Made by a program: the position numbers and the translations under genes. Shown piece after piece: positions 29,641 to 38,326 of a stretch of 64,000 nucleotides of DNA (the stretch's first letter is position 1; each line of letters begins with the position of its first letter). This stretch comes from Actinocorallia sp. API 0066. Lineage in GTDB: Bacteria > Actinomycetota > Actinomycetes > Streptosporangiales > Streptosporangiaceae. The stretch lies in contig NZ_JAJLQY010000003.1 in the NCBI RefSeq assembly GCF_020991275.1, positions 62,001 through 126,000 of the forward strand, read 5' to 3'. The notes beneath the pieces were generated by a model. That model had not been told where the DNA came from, made no database searches, and saw only the letters and a list, made by a program, of their open reading frames with translations.

Positions 29641-31676
29641 GCTCCGACGACACACGGCCCTCCGAGCCCACGTGGCAGCGGCTGAACCACCGGGTGATCT
29701 GGGTGGATCTGCTCTGGAGTCTGCTCGCGCTCACGCCGGGCGCGGTCGCCCTGTTCGTCGTCGGGGCGAAGCCGTCCAATCTGGTGCCCTGGGCGATCGT
29801 CGCGGCGCTCGGCCTCTTCGGCGCGGGCTCCGACATGCTGCGCTGGACGTTCACCCGCTACCGCGTCACCGACCAGGAGGTGCAGCGGCGCACCGGGGTG
29901 TTCGTGCGCCGGTACCGGGCGGTGCGGCGCGACAGGATCCGCAGCGTGGACACCCACGCCCGGCTCCGGCACCGGATCGCCGGCCTGCGGGTCGTCACGA
30001 TCGGCGCCGGGCAGCAGCTCACCACCGGCCAGTCGGCGTTCGTGCTCGACGCACTCGCCGCCCCCGAAGCGACACTACTGCGCGCCACGCTGATGGGCGA
30101 GAGCGAAGTCCCAGCCCCACGCACCCCTGCGGAAGAGTTCCCCCAAGCACCAGAGAACCCTGCGGCCCAACACGGGCCCGTGGACGGATCCGCACAGGGG
30201 CTCGGAGAGGTCGGGGCCCGACTCGGGCCTGAGAACGCATCCCCACAGGGGCTCGGAGAGGCCGGGGCCCCACACGGGCCCGAGAACGGATCCCCACAAG
30301 GGCCTGGGGAGGCCGGGGCCCGACTCGGGTCTGAGGACGCGTCCCCGCAAGGGCTCGGAGAGGCCGGGGCCCGACTCGGGTCTGAGAACGCATCCCCACA
30401 GGGGCTCGTAGGGGCCTCGCGCGGGCCTGAAAACGGATCTCCCCAGAGGCTCGGAAAGGGCGGGGTCCGGGTCGGGCCTGAGGACGGATCTGCACAGGTT
30501 GGGGAGGCGGGGGTAGCGGGGGCGCGTGGCGGAGGTGGCGGGGAGGGCGGTGCGCCGCGGGAGCGGGTGACGGTCCTGGCTCGGCTGCGGCCGTGGTGGG
30601 TGGTCTACAACGTCGTCGGGGTGTGGGCCTATGCGATGGCGGCGGGCCTGCTGTGGGGGCTGTACTGGTTCGTCTCCACGTTCGGCATCGATCTCTGGGA
30701 CGTGGCGACGGGCCTCGCGGACAGGGCGTCGTTGGGGCCCGTCGCGACGGCCGTGGTCGCCTTCGTCGCGGTCGGTGTGTTCGGCGCGGCGGGCATGGCC
30801 GTCAGCTTCTTCACCACGAACTGGGGGCTGGAGCTCGCCCGCGTGGCCACCGCCTCCGGCTCGGCGCTGCGCACCCGGCGCGGCCTGTTCACCACCCGCG
30901 AGGTGAACCGGGACGAGGCGCGGATGCGCGGGATCTTGATCCGGGAGCCGCTGCTGTGGCGGTGGGCTGGCATGTCCGACACCCAGGTCATCACCACCGG
31001 CCTGCAGCTGTACTCGATGGCCGAGCCCGCCACGATCCTGCCGCGCGGGCCCGTGGGGGTGGCCCGTGCGGTGTCGGCCGCCGTGCTGGGGGTCGAGCCA
31101 TCGCCTTTGACGGTTCCACTCACCCGGCATCCACGGGCGGCGCTGCGCCGACGCCTCTGGTGGGCGACCCTGCTGACGGCCGTCATCGCCGCGTTCCTCG
31201 CCGCGCCCGTCCTCGCCGGGGTGGTGCCGCCGCTCGTCCTGTGGTGCCTGCTCGGCCTCTGGCCTCTGACGCTGCTGCTCGCGGTGGCGGCCTACCGCTC
31301 CCTGGGCCACACCGTGAGCGGCGCCTACGTCGTCGCCAGATCCGGCCTGGTCAGCCGCTCGACGTCGGCCCTACGCCGGGACGCGGTCAGCACCATCGCG
31401 CTACGCGAGTCGATCCTCCAGCGCCGACTCGGCCTCACCACCGTCTCAACGATGACCGCCGCAGGCTGGGGCGTCTACGCCACCCCCGACCTCGACGCCC
31501 ACGAAGCCGTCTCCTTCGCCTCCACCGCCGCCCCCGGCCTACTGGACCCCTTCCTCGAACCTTCCACCCCCACCCCACAACCCTCCACCCCCACCCCAGA
31601 CACCCAAGCCCCAGAACTCCCCGAACCGTCCCCAAAACCCACCAACCCCTCCCCGGACGGCGCCGACCCAGGCTGA
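29637..31676 (+). CDS. PH-domain membrane protein, YdbT-like, with internal 17-residue repeats
   Basis: The 679-residue protein has two N-terminal helices, a first bPH2 domain at about 75-145 (RYRVTDQEVQRRTGVFVRRY), then an insert of about 150 residues with six tandem 17-residue repeats of the type GLGEAGARLGPENASPQ (about 188-287). After it come further membrane pairs and two more PH domains (ELARVATASGSALRTRRGLF and GAYVVARSGLVSRSTSALRR). A low-complexity tail rich in Thr and Pro ends the chain. Family members without the insert are about 490-500 residues, so the repeat is an added linker. Role inferred: membrane stress protection or export with the YdbS-like partner. Confidence 0.87.
   Translation: MSSDDTRPSEPTWQRLNHRVIWVDLLWSLLALTPGAVALFVVGAKPSNLVPWAIVAALGLFGAGSDMLRWTFTRYRVTDQEVQRRTGVFVRRYRAVRRDRIRSVDTHARLRHRIAGLRVVTIGAGQQLTTGQSAFVLDALAAPEATLLRATLMGESEVPAPRTPAEEFPQAPENPAAQHGPVDGSAQGLGEVGARLGPENASPQGLGEAGAPHGPENGSPQGPGEAGARLGSEDASPQGLGEAGARLGSENASPQGLVGASRGPENGSPQRLGKGGVRVGPEDGSAQVGEAGVAGARGGGGGEGGAPRERVTVLARLRPWWVVYNVVGVWAYAMAAGLLWGLYWFVSTFGIDLWDVATGLADRASLGPVATAVVAFVAVGVFGAAGMAVSFFTTNWGLELARVATASGSALRTRRGLFTTREVNRDEARMRGILIREPLLWRWAGMSDTQVITTGLQLYSMAEPATILPRGPVGVARAVSAAVLGVEPSPLTVPLTRHPRAALRRRLWWATLLTAVIAAFLAAPVLAGVVPPLVLWCLLGLWPLTLLLAVAAYRSLGHTVSGAYVVARSGLVSRSTSALRRDAVSTIALRESILQRRLGLTTVSTMTAAGWGVYATPDLDAHEAVSFASTAAPGLLDPFLEPSTPTPQPSTPTPDTQAPELPEPSPKPTNPSPDGADPG
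30197..30496 (+). repeat. In-frame 51-bp tandem repeats in the YdbT-like gene
   Basis: About six units of 51 bp encode 17-residue repeats; one unit is shortened to 15 residues. The units differ mainly at third positions and in ARL/APH and ENA/ENG/EDA variants, so the array has expanded and drifted while staying in frame. It sits between two membrane-domain blocks of the host protein. Confidence 0.9.
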
Positions 31677-31679
31677 CGC

Positions 31680-32120
31680 GCCGGAGCCGTCCCCGCCGAC
31701 CCAACCGCAGCATCTCCTGCACCGCCCCGGAGACCGCCGACCCGACCTTGGAAACTCCCGCATCACCCCCACGAGCCGCCGTCCCAGCCCCGGAACCCAC
31801 CGGGCCCTCCCCGGAGGGCACCGACCCAGGCGGGCGCGCCGGACCGTCCCCGCAGATCCAACCGCGCTGACGCGCCGGAGCGGCCCTGCGGACCACCGAC
31901 CCGACCGCAGAGGCTTCTGCGTCGGACCGGGGGCTGCTGGCCTGGGCTTGGGGGCTCGTGGGTCTTCGCTGCGCGCTGCCGTCGCGGCCCCGGAGGACAC
32001 CGGGCCGTCCCCGGAGGGTGCTGACCCAGGTTGAGGCGCCGGAGCGGCCCTGCGGACTGTCGGCCCGGTCGCAGGATCTTGTGCGTCGGACTGGGGGCTG
32101 CTGGCGTGGGCTTGGGGGAT
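31680..32120 (+). repeat. Degenerate repeats after the YdbT-like gene
   Basis: A block containing ACCCAGG then GCGCCGGAGCGGCCCTGCGGA recurs with starts near 31872 and 32036 (offset 164), and a weaker copy overlaps the end of the coding region near 31672. Around them the sequence is low in coding character. From about 32160 to 32350 the top strand becomes strongly G-rich. No gene is visible before 32353. Confidence 0.65.
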
Positions 32121-32352
32121 TTTGGGTCTTCGTTGGGGGCTGTCGTCGCGGTGTTGGGGCTCGCTGGATCGGGTGTGGAGGGTGGCGATTCGGGTTGGGG
32201 TCTTGGGCTGTTTTGGGGGTGGTGAGGTGGGGCTGGGGTTCTCTTTTGGGGTTGGGGTGGGTGGGGGTGGCTTGGGGGGTGGGGCGTAGGGTGGGGGGAG
32301 TTGATCATGGGGTTGGGGTGGGTTCCGGCCTTGGGGAAAGGGGGGTGGCGGG

Positions 32353-33213
32353 GTGGAGCTGTCAGGGGTTGGGGTGTGGAGTCGGGAACTGCGGTATGGG
32401 GATGTCGGGGAGGGGGCGGAGGCGGCTGCGGAGTTGGAGGAGCTTGGGTTTACGGCGCTTTGGGTTCCGGATACCGGGGGGCGGTTGTTCGGGGCGGTCG
32501 AGAACCTGTTGGGGGCTACGGCCCGGGTGGTGGTGGCGACGGGGATTCTTAATCTCTGGATGCATGAGGCGGGGGGCGCGGCGGCCGCGCATGCGTCGCT
32601 TACGGCGACGTATGGGGATCGGTTCCTGATGGGGATCGGGGTGAGTCATGCGCCGATCGTCGACCGTAAGGAGGCGGGGCGGTACAGGCGGCCGCTTGCG
32701 GCCATGGAGGCGTTCCTTGACGGGTTGGACGCCGCTCCGGTGCCGGTCCCGGTCGAGTCTCGGGTGCTCGCGGCGCTCGGGCCGAAGATGCTGGAGTTGG
32801 CGGGTCGGCGCGCGCACGGGGTCCACCCGTATCTGGTGACGCCCGAGCACACCAGGATCGTCCGGGAGGCGCTTGGGCCGGGGGCGCTCGTGCTGCCCGA
32901 GCAGTCCGTGATCCTCACCGAGTCGGCCGACGAGGCGCGCGCGCTCGGCACCGCCTGGCTGAAGACCTACCTTGCGCTGCCGAACTACACCAACAACCTG
33001 CTCCGCCTCGGGTTCACCCGGGAGGACGTGGACTCCGTCAGCGACCGGCTGTTCAACGCGCTCATCTCCTGGGGCGACGTGCCGGCCGTCGCCGCCCGCG
33101 TCGCCGAACACCGTGCCGCGGGCGCCGACCACGTCGCCGTCCAGGTCATCATCGCCGAGCCGAAGAGCTTCCCCCGCGAGGAGTGGCGCCGCCTCGCCGC
33201 CGCCCTCGTCTGA
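32353..33213 (+). CDS. LLM-class F420-dependent oxidoreductase
   Basis: The 286-residue TIM-barrel protein belongs to the luciferase-like monooxygenase superfamily, in the group actinobacteria use with cofactor F420: LGFTALWVPDTGGRLFGAVE, VVVATGILNLWMHEAG, GDRFLMGIGVSH and PYLVTPEHTRIVREALG. The start is GTG 32353. Substrate unknown. It stands alone between a repeat region and a convergent unknown gene. Confidence 0.85.
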   Translation: MELSGVGVWSRELRYGDVGEGAEAAAELEELGFTALWVPDTGGRLFGAVENLLGATARVVVATGILNLWMHEAGGAAAAHASLTATYGDRFLMGIGVSHAPIVDRKEAGRYRRPLAAMEAFLDGLDAAPVPVPVESRVLAALGPKMLELAGRRAHGVHPYLVTPEHTRIVREALGPGALVLPEQSVILTESADEARALGTAWLKTYLALPNYTNNLLRLGFTREDVDSVSDRLFNALISWGDVPAVAARVAEHRAAGADHVAVQVIIAEPKSFPREEWRRLAAALV

Positions 33214-33284
33214 GCACCGAAGCGGCACCCGAGGCGCGCGACGACACCTGTCGACGCGCGGCTCGAACCGTGCTCCCCCGCCTG

Positions 33285-33326
33285 GGAGCGCAAAAGCGCT
33301 CCGGGCCGGGCCAGGCCCCGGCCCGG
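33285..33326. terminator. Two adjacent hairpins in a convergent gap
   Basis: GGAGCGC-AAAA-GCGCTCC (33285-33302) is directly followed by CCGGGCCGGG (33301-33310) pairing with CCCGGCCCGG (33317-33326). They lie between the ends of two converging genes and probably stop transcription from one or both sides. Confidence 0.7.
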
Positions 33327-33428
33327 ACACCTCCGTCGCGGCGCTCGGTGCCGCCGTCCGTGCGGGAGAACAGGACGTGTCCGGGCTTCAGGGTGGGGCG
33401 AAGGCGCTCGGGCCGAGTCGGGGCGGGG

Positions 33429-35363
33429 TCAGAGGGCGCCGGCCTTCTTCGCAGCGGTGGTGAGGTCGGCGATGGCGTGTTTCCAGGCGGTGACGACGGC
33501 CACCAGCATGGCGTCGAGGAGGCTACGGGCGGCGTCCTTGGGGGCGACGGCCAGGGCGCGGTCCAGCTCGGCGACGAGGCCGTCGGGCACGGTGAGGGGG
33601 TCCTTGGGTCCCGGGTGGCCGACGTACGTCTCGTAGGCGTCGTGAAGCGCCTGCCGGTACAGGTCGTCGCTCATGGATTCGCCGCGTTTGACCCCGCACA
33701 TGGGGAAGTGCGCGAGTTCGTCGGTGAAGAGCCGGTGCAGGAACGGCAGCCGGGCACCGCCCTGGTACCGGTCGGGGCCGACGAGCGCGGGCCACAGCTC
33801 GGGGTTGACGGTGACGATCTCGGCGAGCTGGTACCGCATGCCCGCCTCCCGTGAGGTGCCGTAGTGGACACGCTCGTAGCGGACGCCTACAAGGTGCGCC
33901 TCCGGACCCACCTTGGTCGTGGCGAGTTCACCGTGACCCTTGTAGTGCTTCATCAGCCACTCTTCGGAGGAGGGTGACACGAACTTCTCACTGCCGCGCG
34001 CCAGGGTCTGGATGGCGCTGGTGTTGTAGACGTCCTTCACGGCGAGGAGGTAGCACCACGTGCTGGTGACGGGCCGTCCGCCGCGGTAGCGGAACTTCCC
34101 GTAGTCGTCGTCCGGCAGGGTCGTCCCGGCCCTCAGGGCGTCCCGGTACCCCTGGTGCTCTTCCAGGACGGACTGGACGAGGGGGAAGTCCAGCGCGGTG
34201 ACGGCGCTCTGCGCGATGCTGACGGTGGTGGCGAGCTCGTTGTCGGCGCTGGCCCGCCGGAACAGGGCCTGCCCGGCGTAGCCGCCGCCCGCGCGCAGCG
34301 GGTGCCACACCTGGTCGGCGCCGATCTCGGCGGGCGCCTTCCAGGCGATGGTCGGGCAGGTGATGCCGCCGTCGCGGAACGTCTGCGGGGTCCTGGTGGT
34401 GGCGTGGTAGGCGAGCAGGTCGGTCGCCTGGACGCCCCCGGGCAGCGACGTGCCGGCGCCGACGGACGCCAGGAGGGACGCGCGTTCGGCGTCCACCGCC
34501 TCGGCCATGATCCACAGGGCTTCGTGGCGCATGAAGTCGAGGGCGTAAGCGGCCTCGTCGTCATCGAGCCACCGGTGTGGGCCGGTGGGGTCGGCCTGGA
34601 GGGCGGTCCGCTCGGCGGCACGCGCGTTGCGTTCGGCGTCCGTGGCGGGCAGCCACCGGTACAGCACCTTCAGTCCGGGGTTGACGGGGTCGGCGACCGC
34701 GTGCGCCTCGGCGTCGTTCGCCTGGCCCCTGCCCTGGAGCAGGTAGCCCGCGATGATCTTCGCGCCGTCTCCGGCGATCTCGTTGTACAGGCTGTTCGCC
34801 CAGTACTCGAACCTGTTCTCGCCGGTGCAGCGTTCCTCCCCGTAGGGGACGAGGTTGCCTCCGACCTTGCGCGGCGGCGGGGTGGGCGGGGTGGACGTCG
34901 CCGTCGTGACCGACCGCTGGAACCTGAGCCACAGGTTGAGGCCGCGCAGCAGGTCGGCGTCGGACGTCGCGGAGCCGTCGGGGAGGGTGAGCCGCGCCCA
35001 CGCCAGGTCGTAGGCGATGACGGGGGCGCTGCTCCCTTCCACCGTGAACCTGTTGGGACGGCCCTCGGGTTTGGACAGGGAGCCCTTCTGCTCGATCGCG
35101 GCGCGGATGTCCTTGGCGATCCCGTTCGCGGGGTCGAAGGACAGCAGGGTCGGCGGCGCGGACGACGGCGCGGTCCTGCCTCCGGACGGCGGCGGGCCGC
35201 CCGTCGTGGGCGGGGGCGGGGGGCCGCCGGTGACGACGGGGACGCCGAACCGCAGGAGATGCAGGATCTCCTTCCACGGAATCACGCGCGTGTCGGGCGG
35301 CGTGTCGGGGGCGAGGTAGGCCGTGAGCGGCCCGTCCTTCGGCGGGGGGAACGTGGTCGGCAA
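33429..35363 (-). CDS. Large unknown protein with possible ADP-ribosyltransferase-like fold
   Basis: The 644-residue protein is not confidently recognised. The N-terminus has no signal peptide and includes a Pro/Gly-rich linker (about 48-65). Residues about 318-336, LLAYHATTRTPQTFRDGGI, recall the first strand motif of mono-ADP-ribosyltransferase toxins (YRGDSRPPEEIFRDGF type) but with His in place of the first Arg position. Later segments PVTSTWCYLLAVKDVY and EKFVSPSSEEWL could be the following strand and acidic loop. This is shape-based and weak. Alternative: an unrelated actinobacterial conserved protein. It is transcribed alone; the upstream 267 bases are shared with a TetR gene. If it is a toxin, the tail machine 5 kb away is a conceivable carrier, but nothing links them directly. 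Confidence 0.5.
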   Translation of the reverse strand: MPTTFPPPKDGPLTAYLAPDTPPDTRVIPWKEILHLLRFGVPVVTGGPPPPPTTGGPPPSGGRTAPSSAPPTLLSFDPANGIAKDIRAAIEQKGSLSKPEGRPNRFTVEGSSAPVIAYDLAWARLTLPDGSATSDADLLRGLNLWLRFQRSVTTATSTPPTPPPRKVGGNLVPYGEERCTGENRFEYWANSLYNEIAGDGAKIIAGYLLQGRGQANDAEAHAVADPVNPGLKVLYRWLPATDAERNARAAERTALQADPTGPHRWLDDDEAAYALDFMRHEALWIMAEAVDAERASLLASVGAGTSLPGGVQATDLLAYHATTRTPQTFRDGGITCPTIAWKAPAEIGADQVWHPLRAGGGYAGQALFRRASADNELATTVSIAQSAVTALDFPLVQSVLEEHQGYRDALRAGTTLPDDDYGKFRYRGGRPVTSTWCYLLAVKDVYNTSAIQTLARGSEKFVSPSSEEWLMKHYKGHGELATTKVGPEAHLVGVRYERVHYGTSREAGMRYQLAEIVTVNPELWPALVGPDRYQGGARLPFLHRLFTDELAHFPMCGVKRGESMSDDLYRQALHDAYETYVGHPGPKDPLTVPDGLVAELDRALAVAPKDAARSLLDAMLVAVVTAWKHAIADLTTAAKKAGAL

Positions 35364-35630
35364 GGGGCTCTCCCGAGGGCTCTGCGGCCCGTTCGGAGCG
35401 CGCGGGGGTCGCGTTCCCGGCGGCGGGCCGGCATCGTGAACCTAGCCCGGCCCCGGCCCTGACACGGATCTCTGACTCGCCACCCTTATCTCACTTAAAG
35501 CAGCCAAATCACTACATTTCGCCACATTTGCCGACCAATCGCCCGGCCTCTCCGGGCGAGCCCCGGGGGGCCGGGCACCGCGTCCCCTGACGGGTCCGGG
35601 AGCTGGAACAATCGGTCCGGGGAGGACGAG
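35364..35630. promoter_or_regulatory. Divergent control region
   Basis: This 267-bp region separates the large unknown gene from the TetR gene. Around 35490-35535 it is clearly AT-richer and contains a short direct repeat, ACATTTCGCC then ACATTTGCC, which could be a regulator site. A precise promoter could not be assigned. Confidence 0.4.
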
Positions 35631-36272
35631 ATGGGACCGAAGACCGACCGACGGCAGCAGCACGGCGAGGAGTCGCGCCAGCGCATCCTCGACGCCGCCG
35701 TCGAGATCGCCGCCGAGCGCGGCTACGAAGGCACCAGCATGTCGCTGGTCCGCCAGCGTTCGGGCATGCCGAACAGCAGCATCTACTGGCATTTCCGGGA
35801 CAAGGACGACCTGTTCGCGGCGGTCATCGAGCGCAGCTACCACCTGTGGCGCGAGCGCCTGCTCGACGCCGGATCACGCCGCAGGGCGGACGCGAGCCGC
35901 CTTGAGCGCTTCCAGGACCTCGCCGCGGCCATCGCCGAGAGCCTGCTCGACCGGCCCGAGTTCCTCAGCCTCGGGCTCATGCTGACGTTGGAGCGGCGGC
36001 CCGTCGAGGCCAAGGCCCGCGCCCTGTTCGTCAATATCCGTACCGAGGTGTGCACGTTCGCCCGCGCGGAGTTCGAGGACATCCTCGCCGATCTCCCCGC
36101 GGACCGCCGCATCGCGCTAGCCGACCGGCTCGCCTCCTTCACCATCGCCTCCGCCGACGGCTTCTTCATCGCCTACCAGCTCAACCCGGACACCTACGAC
36201 CTCGTGACGGCCTTCGCCACCCTCGGCACCGCCATCGACGCCCTCCTCACCCGCTGGCTCGCCGAACCCTGA
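35631..36272 (+). CDS. TetR-family regulator
   Basis: The 213-residue protein has the TetR domain at about 14-60 (RILDAAVEIAAERGYEGTSM, MPNSSIYWHFRDKDDLFAAV). The C-terminal domain, with SLGLMLTLERRPVEAKARAL, is a typical helical ligand pocket. ATG 35631 follows GGGGAGGACGAG. It is divergent from the large unknown gene, which it probably controls, and converges on the siderophore permease gene with a nine-base gap. Confidence 0.88.
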   Translation: MGPKTDRRQQHGEESRQRILDAAVEIAAERGYEGTSMSLVRQRSGMPNSSIYWHFRDKDDLFAAVIERSYHLWRERLLDAGSRRRADASRLERFQDLAAAIAESLLDRPEFLSLGLMLTLERRPVEAKARALFVNIRTEVCTFARAEFEDILADLPADRRIALADRLASFTIASADGFFIAYQLNPDTYDLVTAFATLGTAIDALLTRWLAEP

Positions 36273-36281
36273 GCCGGGAGA

Positions 36282-37295
36282 TCACAGGCGGAAGGCGGGC
36301 CGGAGAAGGAGCCAGAGGAGGTACGGGGCCCCTACGACGCCCGTCACCACGCCCGCAGGCAGGGGGACGCCTGGGATGGCGAACTGGGCGACGAGATCGG
36401 AGGCCAGAAGGATGACGGCTCCGATGAGGGCGGAGGGCAGGAGCGCCAGCGAGCCCGTGACGCGCCGGGCGATGGGCGCGCTGACCAGGGCGACGAACGG
36501 CACCGGGCCCACGACGGCGACGGCGGAGGCGGCCAGCGCGGCGGCGAGGCCCAGCAGGAGCGTCCGGGTGCGTCCCACCCGCTCGCCCAGCGCCGCCGCA
36601 GGGTCGTCGCCCAGCTCCAGGACGGAAAGGCGACGGCCGTAGGCGAGCGCCACAGGGACGAGGACGGCAGCGCAGACGGCGAGGGTCAGCGACGTGTCCC
36701 ACCCGGCCCGGCCGAGGCTCCCGTTGATCCAGACCAGCGCCTCCTGGGCGTCGCGCACGTCGGTCCGGGTGAGCATGTAGGAGACGACGCTGACGCACAG
36801 CGCGGACACCCCGATGCCGACGATGACGAGCTGGTGCCCGGCCCGCCGCCGGGACAGGAGGTAGACGGCGGTCGTCGCGGCGAGCGTGCCGACGAGGACG
36901 GCACCGGTCAGCCGCAGCCCGCTCAGCCCGAACGCGATGAGCCCGACGACGCCCGCCGCGCCCGCGCTGTTCGTCACGCCGATGATGTCGGGGCTGGCCA
37001 GCGGGTTGCGCAGCAGCGACTGCAGCACCGCCCCGGACAGTCCGAGGCACGCCCCTGCCAGCAGCGCCGTCACCATGCGCGGCATCCGCAGTTCGAGGAT
37101 GACGAACTCGGTCATCGCGTCGCCACGGCCGAGCACGGCCGCGAGCACCTCCGCAGGGCTCACCGACGCCTTGCCGAACGCGAGCCCGCACACCGCCAGC
37201 ACGACGATCAGCAGCGCGAGGACCCCGGTGACGCCAGCCTGACGCGCCCGCGCCCGCCGGAACTGCCCCTTCACCGGTGTCGAAAGCGCGCTCAT
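36282..37295 (-). CDS. FecCD-family siderophore permease, second subunit
   Basis: The 337-residue membrane protein has the family motifs LRMPRMVTALLAGACLGLSG, LLRNPLASPDIIGVTNSAGA and a C-terminal GVPLPAGVVTGVVGAPYLLW. It pairs with the upstream permease, as FepG with FepD. The ATG overlaps the stop of the first permease gene by four bases. No ATPase gene follows in the operon; a shared ATPase from elsewhere must energise it. Confidence 0.9.
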   Translation of the reverse strand: MSALSTPVKGQFRRARARQAGVTGVLALLIVVLAVCGLAFGKASVSPAEVLAAVLGRGDAMTEFVILELRMPRMVTALLAGACLGLSGAVLQSLLRNPLASPDIIGVTNSAGAAGVVGLIAFGLSGLRLTGAVLVGTLAATTAVYLLSRRRAGHQLVIVGIGVSALCVSVVSYMLTRTDVRDAQEALVWINGSLGRAGWDTSLTLAVCAAVLVPVALAYGRRLSVLELGDDPAAALGERVGRTRTLLLGLAAALAASAVAVVGPVPFVALVSAPIARRVTGSLALLPSALIGAVILLASDLVAQFAIPGVPLPAGVVTGVVGAPYLLWLLLRPAFRL

Positions 37296-38311
37296 CGGCG
37301 TCCCCTCTCCCGCAGCCGGACCAGCACGACGAGCAGCGGCGCGCCGACCGCCGCGACGACGACACCCACCTGGAGCTCACCGGGACGGACGACGACCCGG
37401 CCCAGCACGTCGCAGGCCAGAAGCAGAGTGGGCCCGGCGAGCGCCGCGTATGGGATCGTCCAGCGGTGGTCGGGTCCGGCGAGCCGGGCGGCGACGTGCG
37501 CGACGATCAGCCCGGCGAACGAGATCGGCCCGGCCGCCGCGGTGGCCGAGCCGCACAGCAGCACCACGGTCAGCGCGGCGAGCGCCCTGACGAGCCCGAC
37601 CCGCTGGCCGAGCCCGCGCGCCACCTCCTCCCCCATCGCCAGCCCGTTGAGCCCCCGGCTGATCCCGAACGCGATGACGAACCCGGCGGCGATGCCGGGC
37701 AGCGTCTGCCACAGCACGGCGAAGTCACGCGCGGCGAGCCCGCCGACCTGCCAGAACCGCATCTGGTCGAAGGCGGCGCGGTCCGTCAGCAGGATCGCGG
37801 TGACGATCGAGGTGAGCGCCGCGCTGACCGCCGCCCCGGCCAGCACGAGCGTGACGGGGCTGGCCCCGCCGCGCCCCGCCACGCTCGCGATGCCGTACAC
37901 GAGGACGGTGACCAGCGCGGCCCCGGCGAACGCGAACCACACACGGCCGCCGCCCTGCACGCCGAACACGCTGATCGCGACGACGACGGACAGCGACGCG
38001 CCGGAGTTCACGCTGAGCAGGCCGGGGTCGGCGAGCGGGTTGCGGGTGAGGCCCTGCATGACGACCCCGGCGACGGCGAGGCCGAGCCCCGCCGTCACGC
38101 CGACGAGGGTGCGCGGCAGCCGCTTCTCGACGACGACGAGGTGGTGCGGGTTCGCCGGGTCGTACTGCGTGAGCGCCTCCCACACCGTGTGCGGGGGCAG
38201 CGCGTTCGCGCCGACGGCGAGGCTGAGCGCGGCGGCGGCGACCAGCGCCGCCGCCAGCGCGAGCAGACCGAGGGCGAGCGGGCCGAACCGGGTCTGGGGG
38301 AGGATGGGCAC
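37292..38311 (-). CDS. FecCD-family siderophore permease, first subunit
   Basis: The 339-residue membrane protein has RLPRTLVGVTAGLGLAVAGV, GLTRNPLADPGLLSVNSGAS and a C-terminal RPGELQVGVVVAAVGAPLLV, typical of FepD-type subunits. It lies between the binding-protein gene (15-base gap) and the second permease (four-base overlap). Forms a heterodimeric channel for ferric siderophore import by inference. Confidence 0.9.
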   Translation of the reverse strand: MPILPQTRFGPLALGLLALAAALVAAAALSLAVGANALPPHTVWEALTQYDPANPHHLVVVEKRLPRTLVGVTAGLGLAVAGVVMQGLTRNPLADPGLLSVNSGASLSVVVAISVFGVQGGGRVWFAFAGAALVTVLVYGIASVAGRGGASPVTLVLAGAAVSAALTSIVTAILLTDRAAFDQMRFWQVGGLAARDFAVLWQTLPGIAAGFVIAFGISRGLNGLAMGEEVARGLGQRVGLVRALAALTVVLLCGSATAAAGPISFAGLIVAHVAARLAGPDHRWTIPYAALAGPTLLLACDVLGRVVVRPGELQVGVVVAAVGAPLLVVLVRLRERGRR

Positions 38312-38326
38312 GTACGGTACTTCCGG

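Noticed and set aside
30197-30496. CRISPR array
   Set aside because: The repeats are contiguous, in frame and without spacers.
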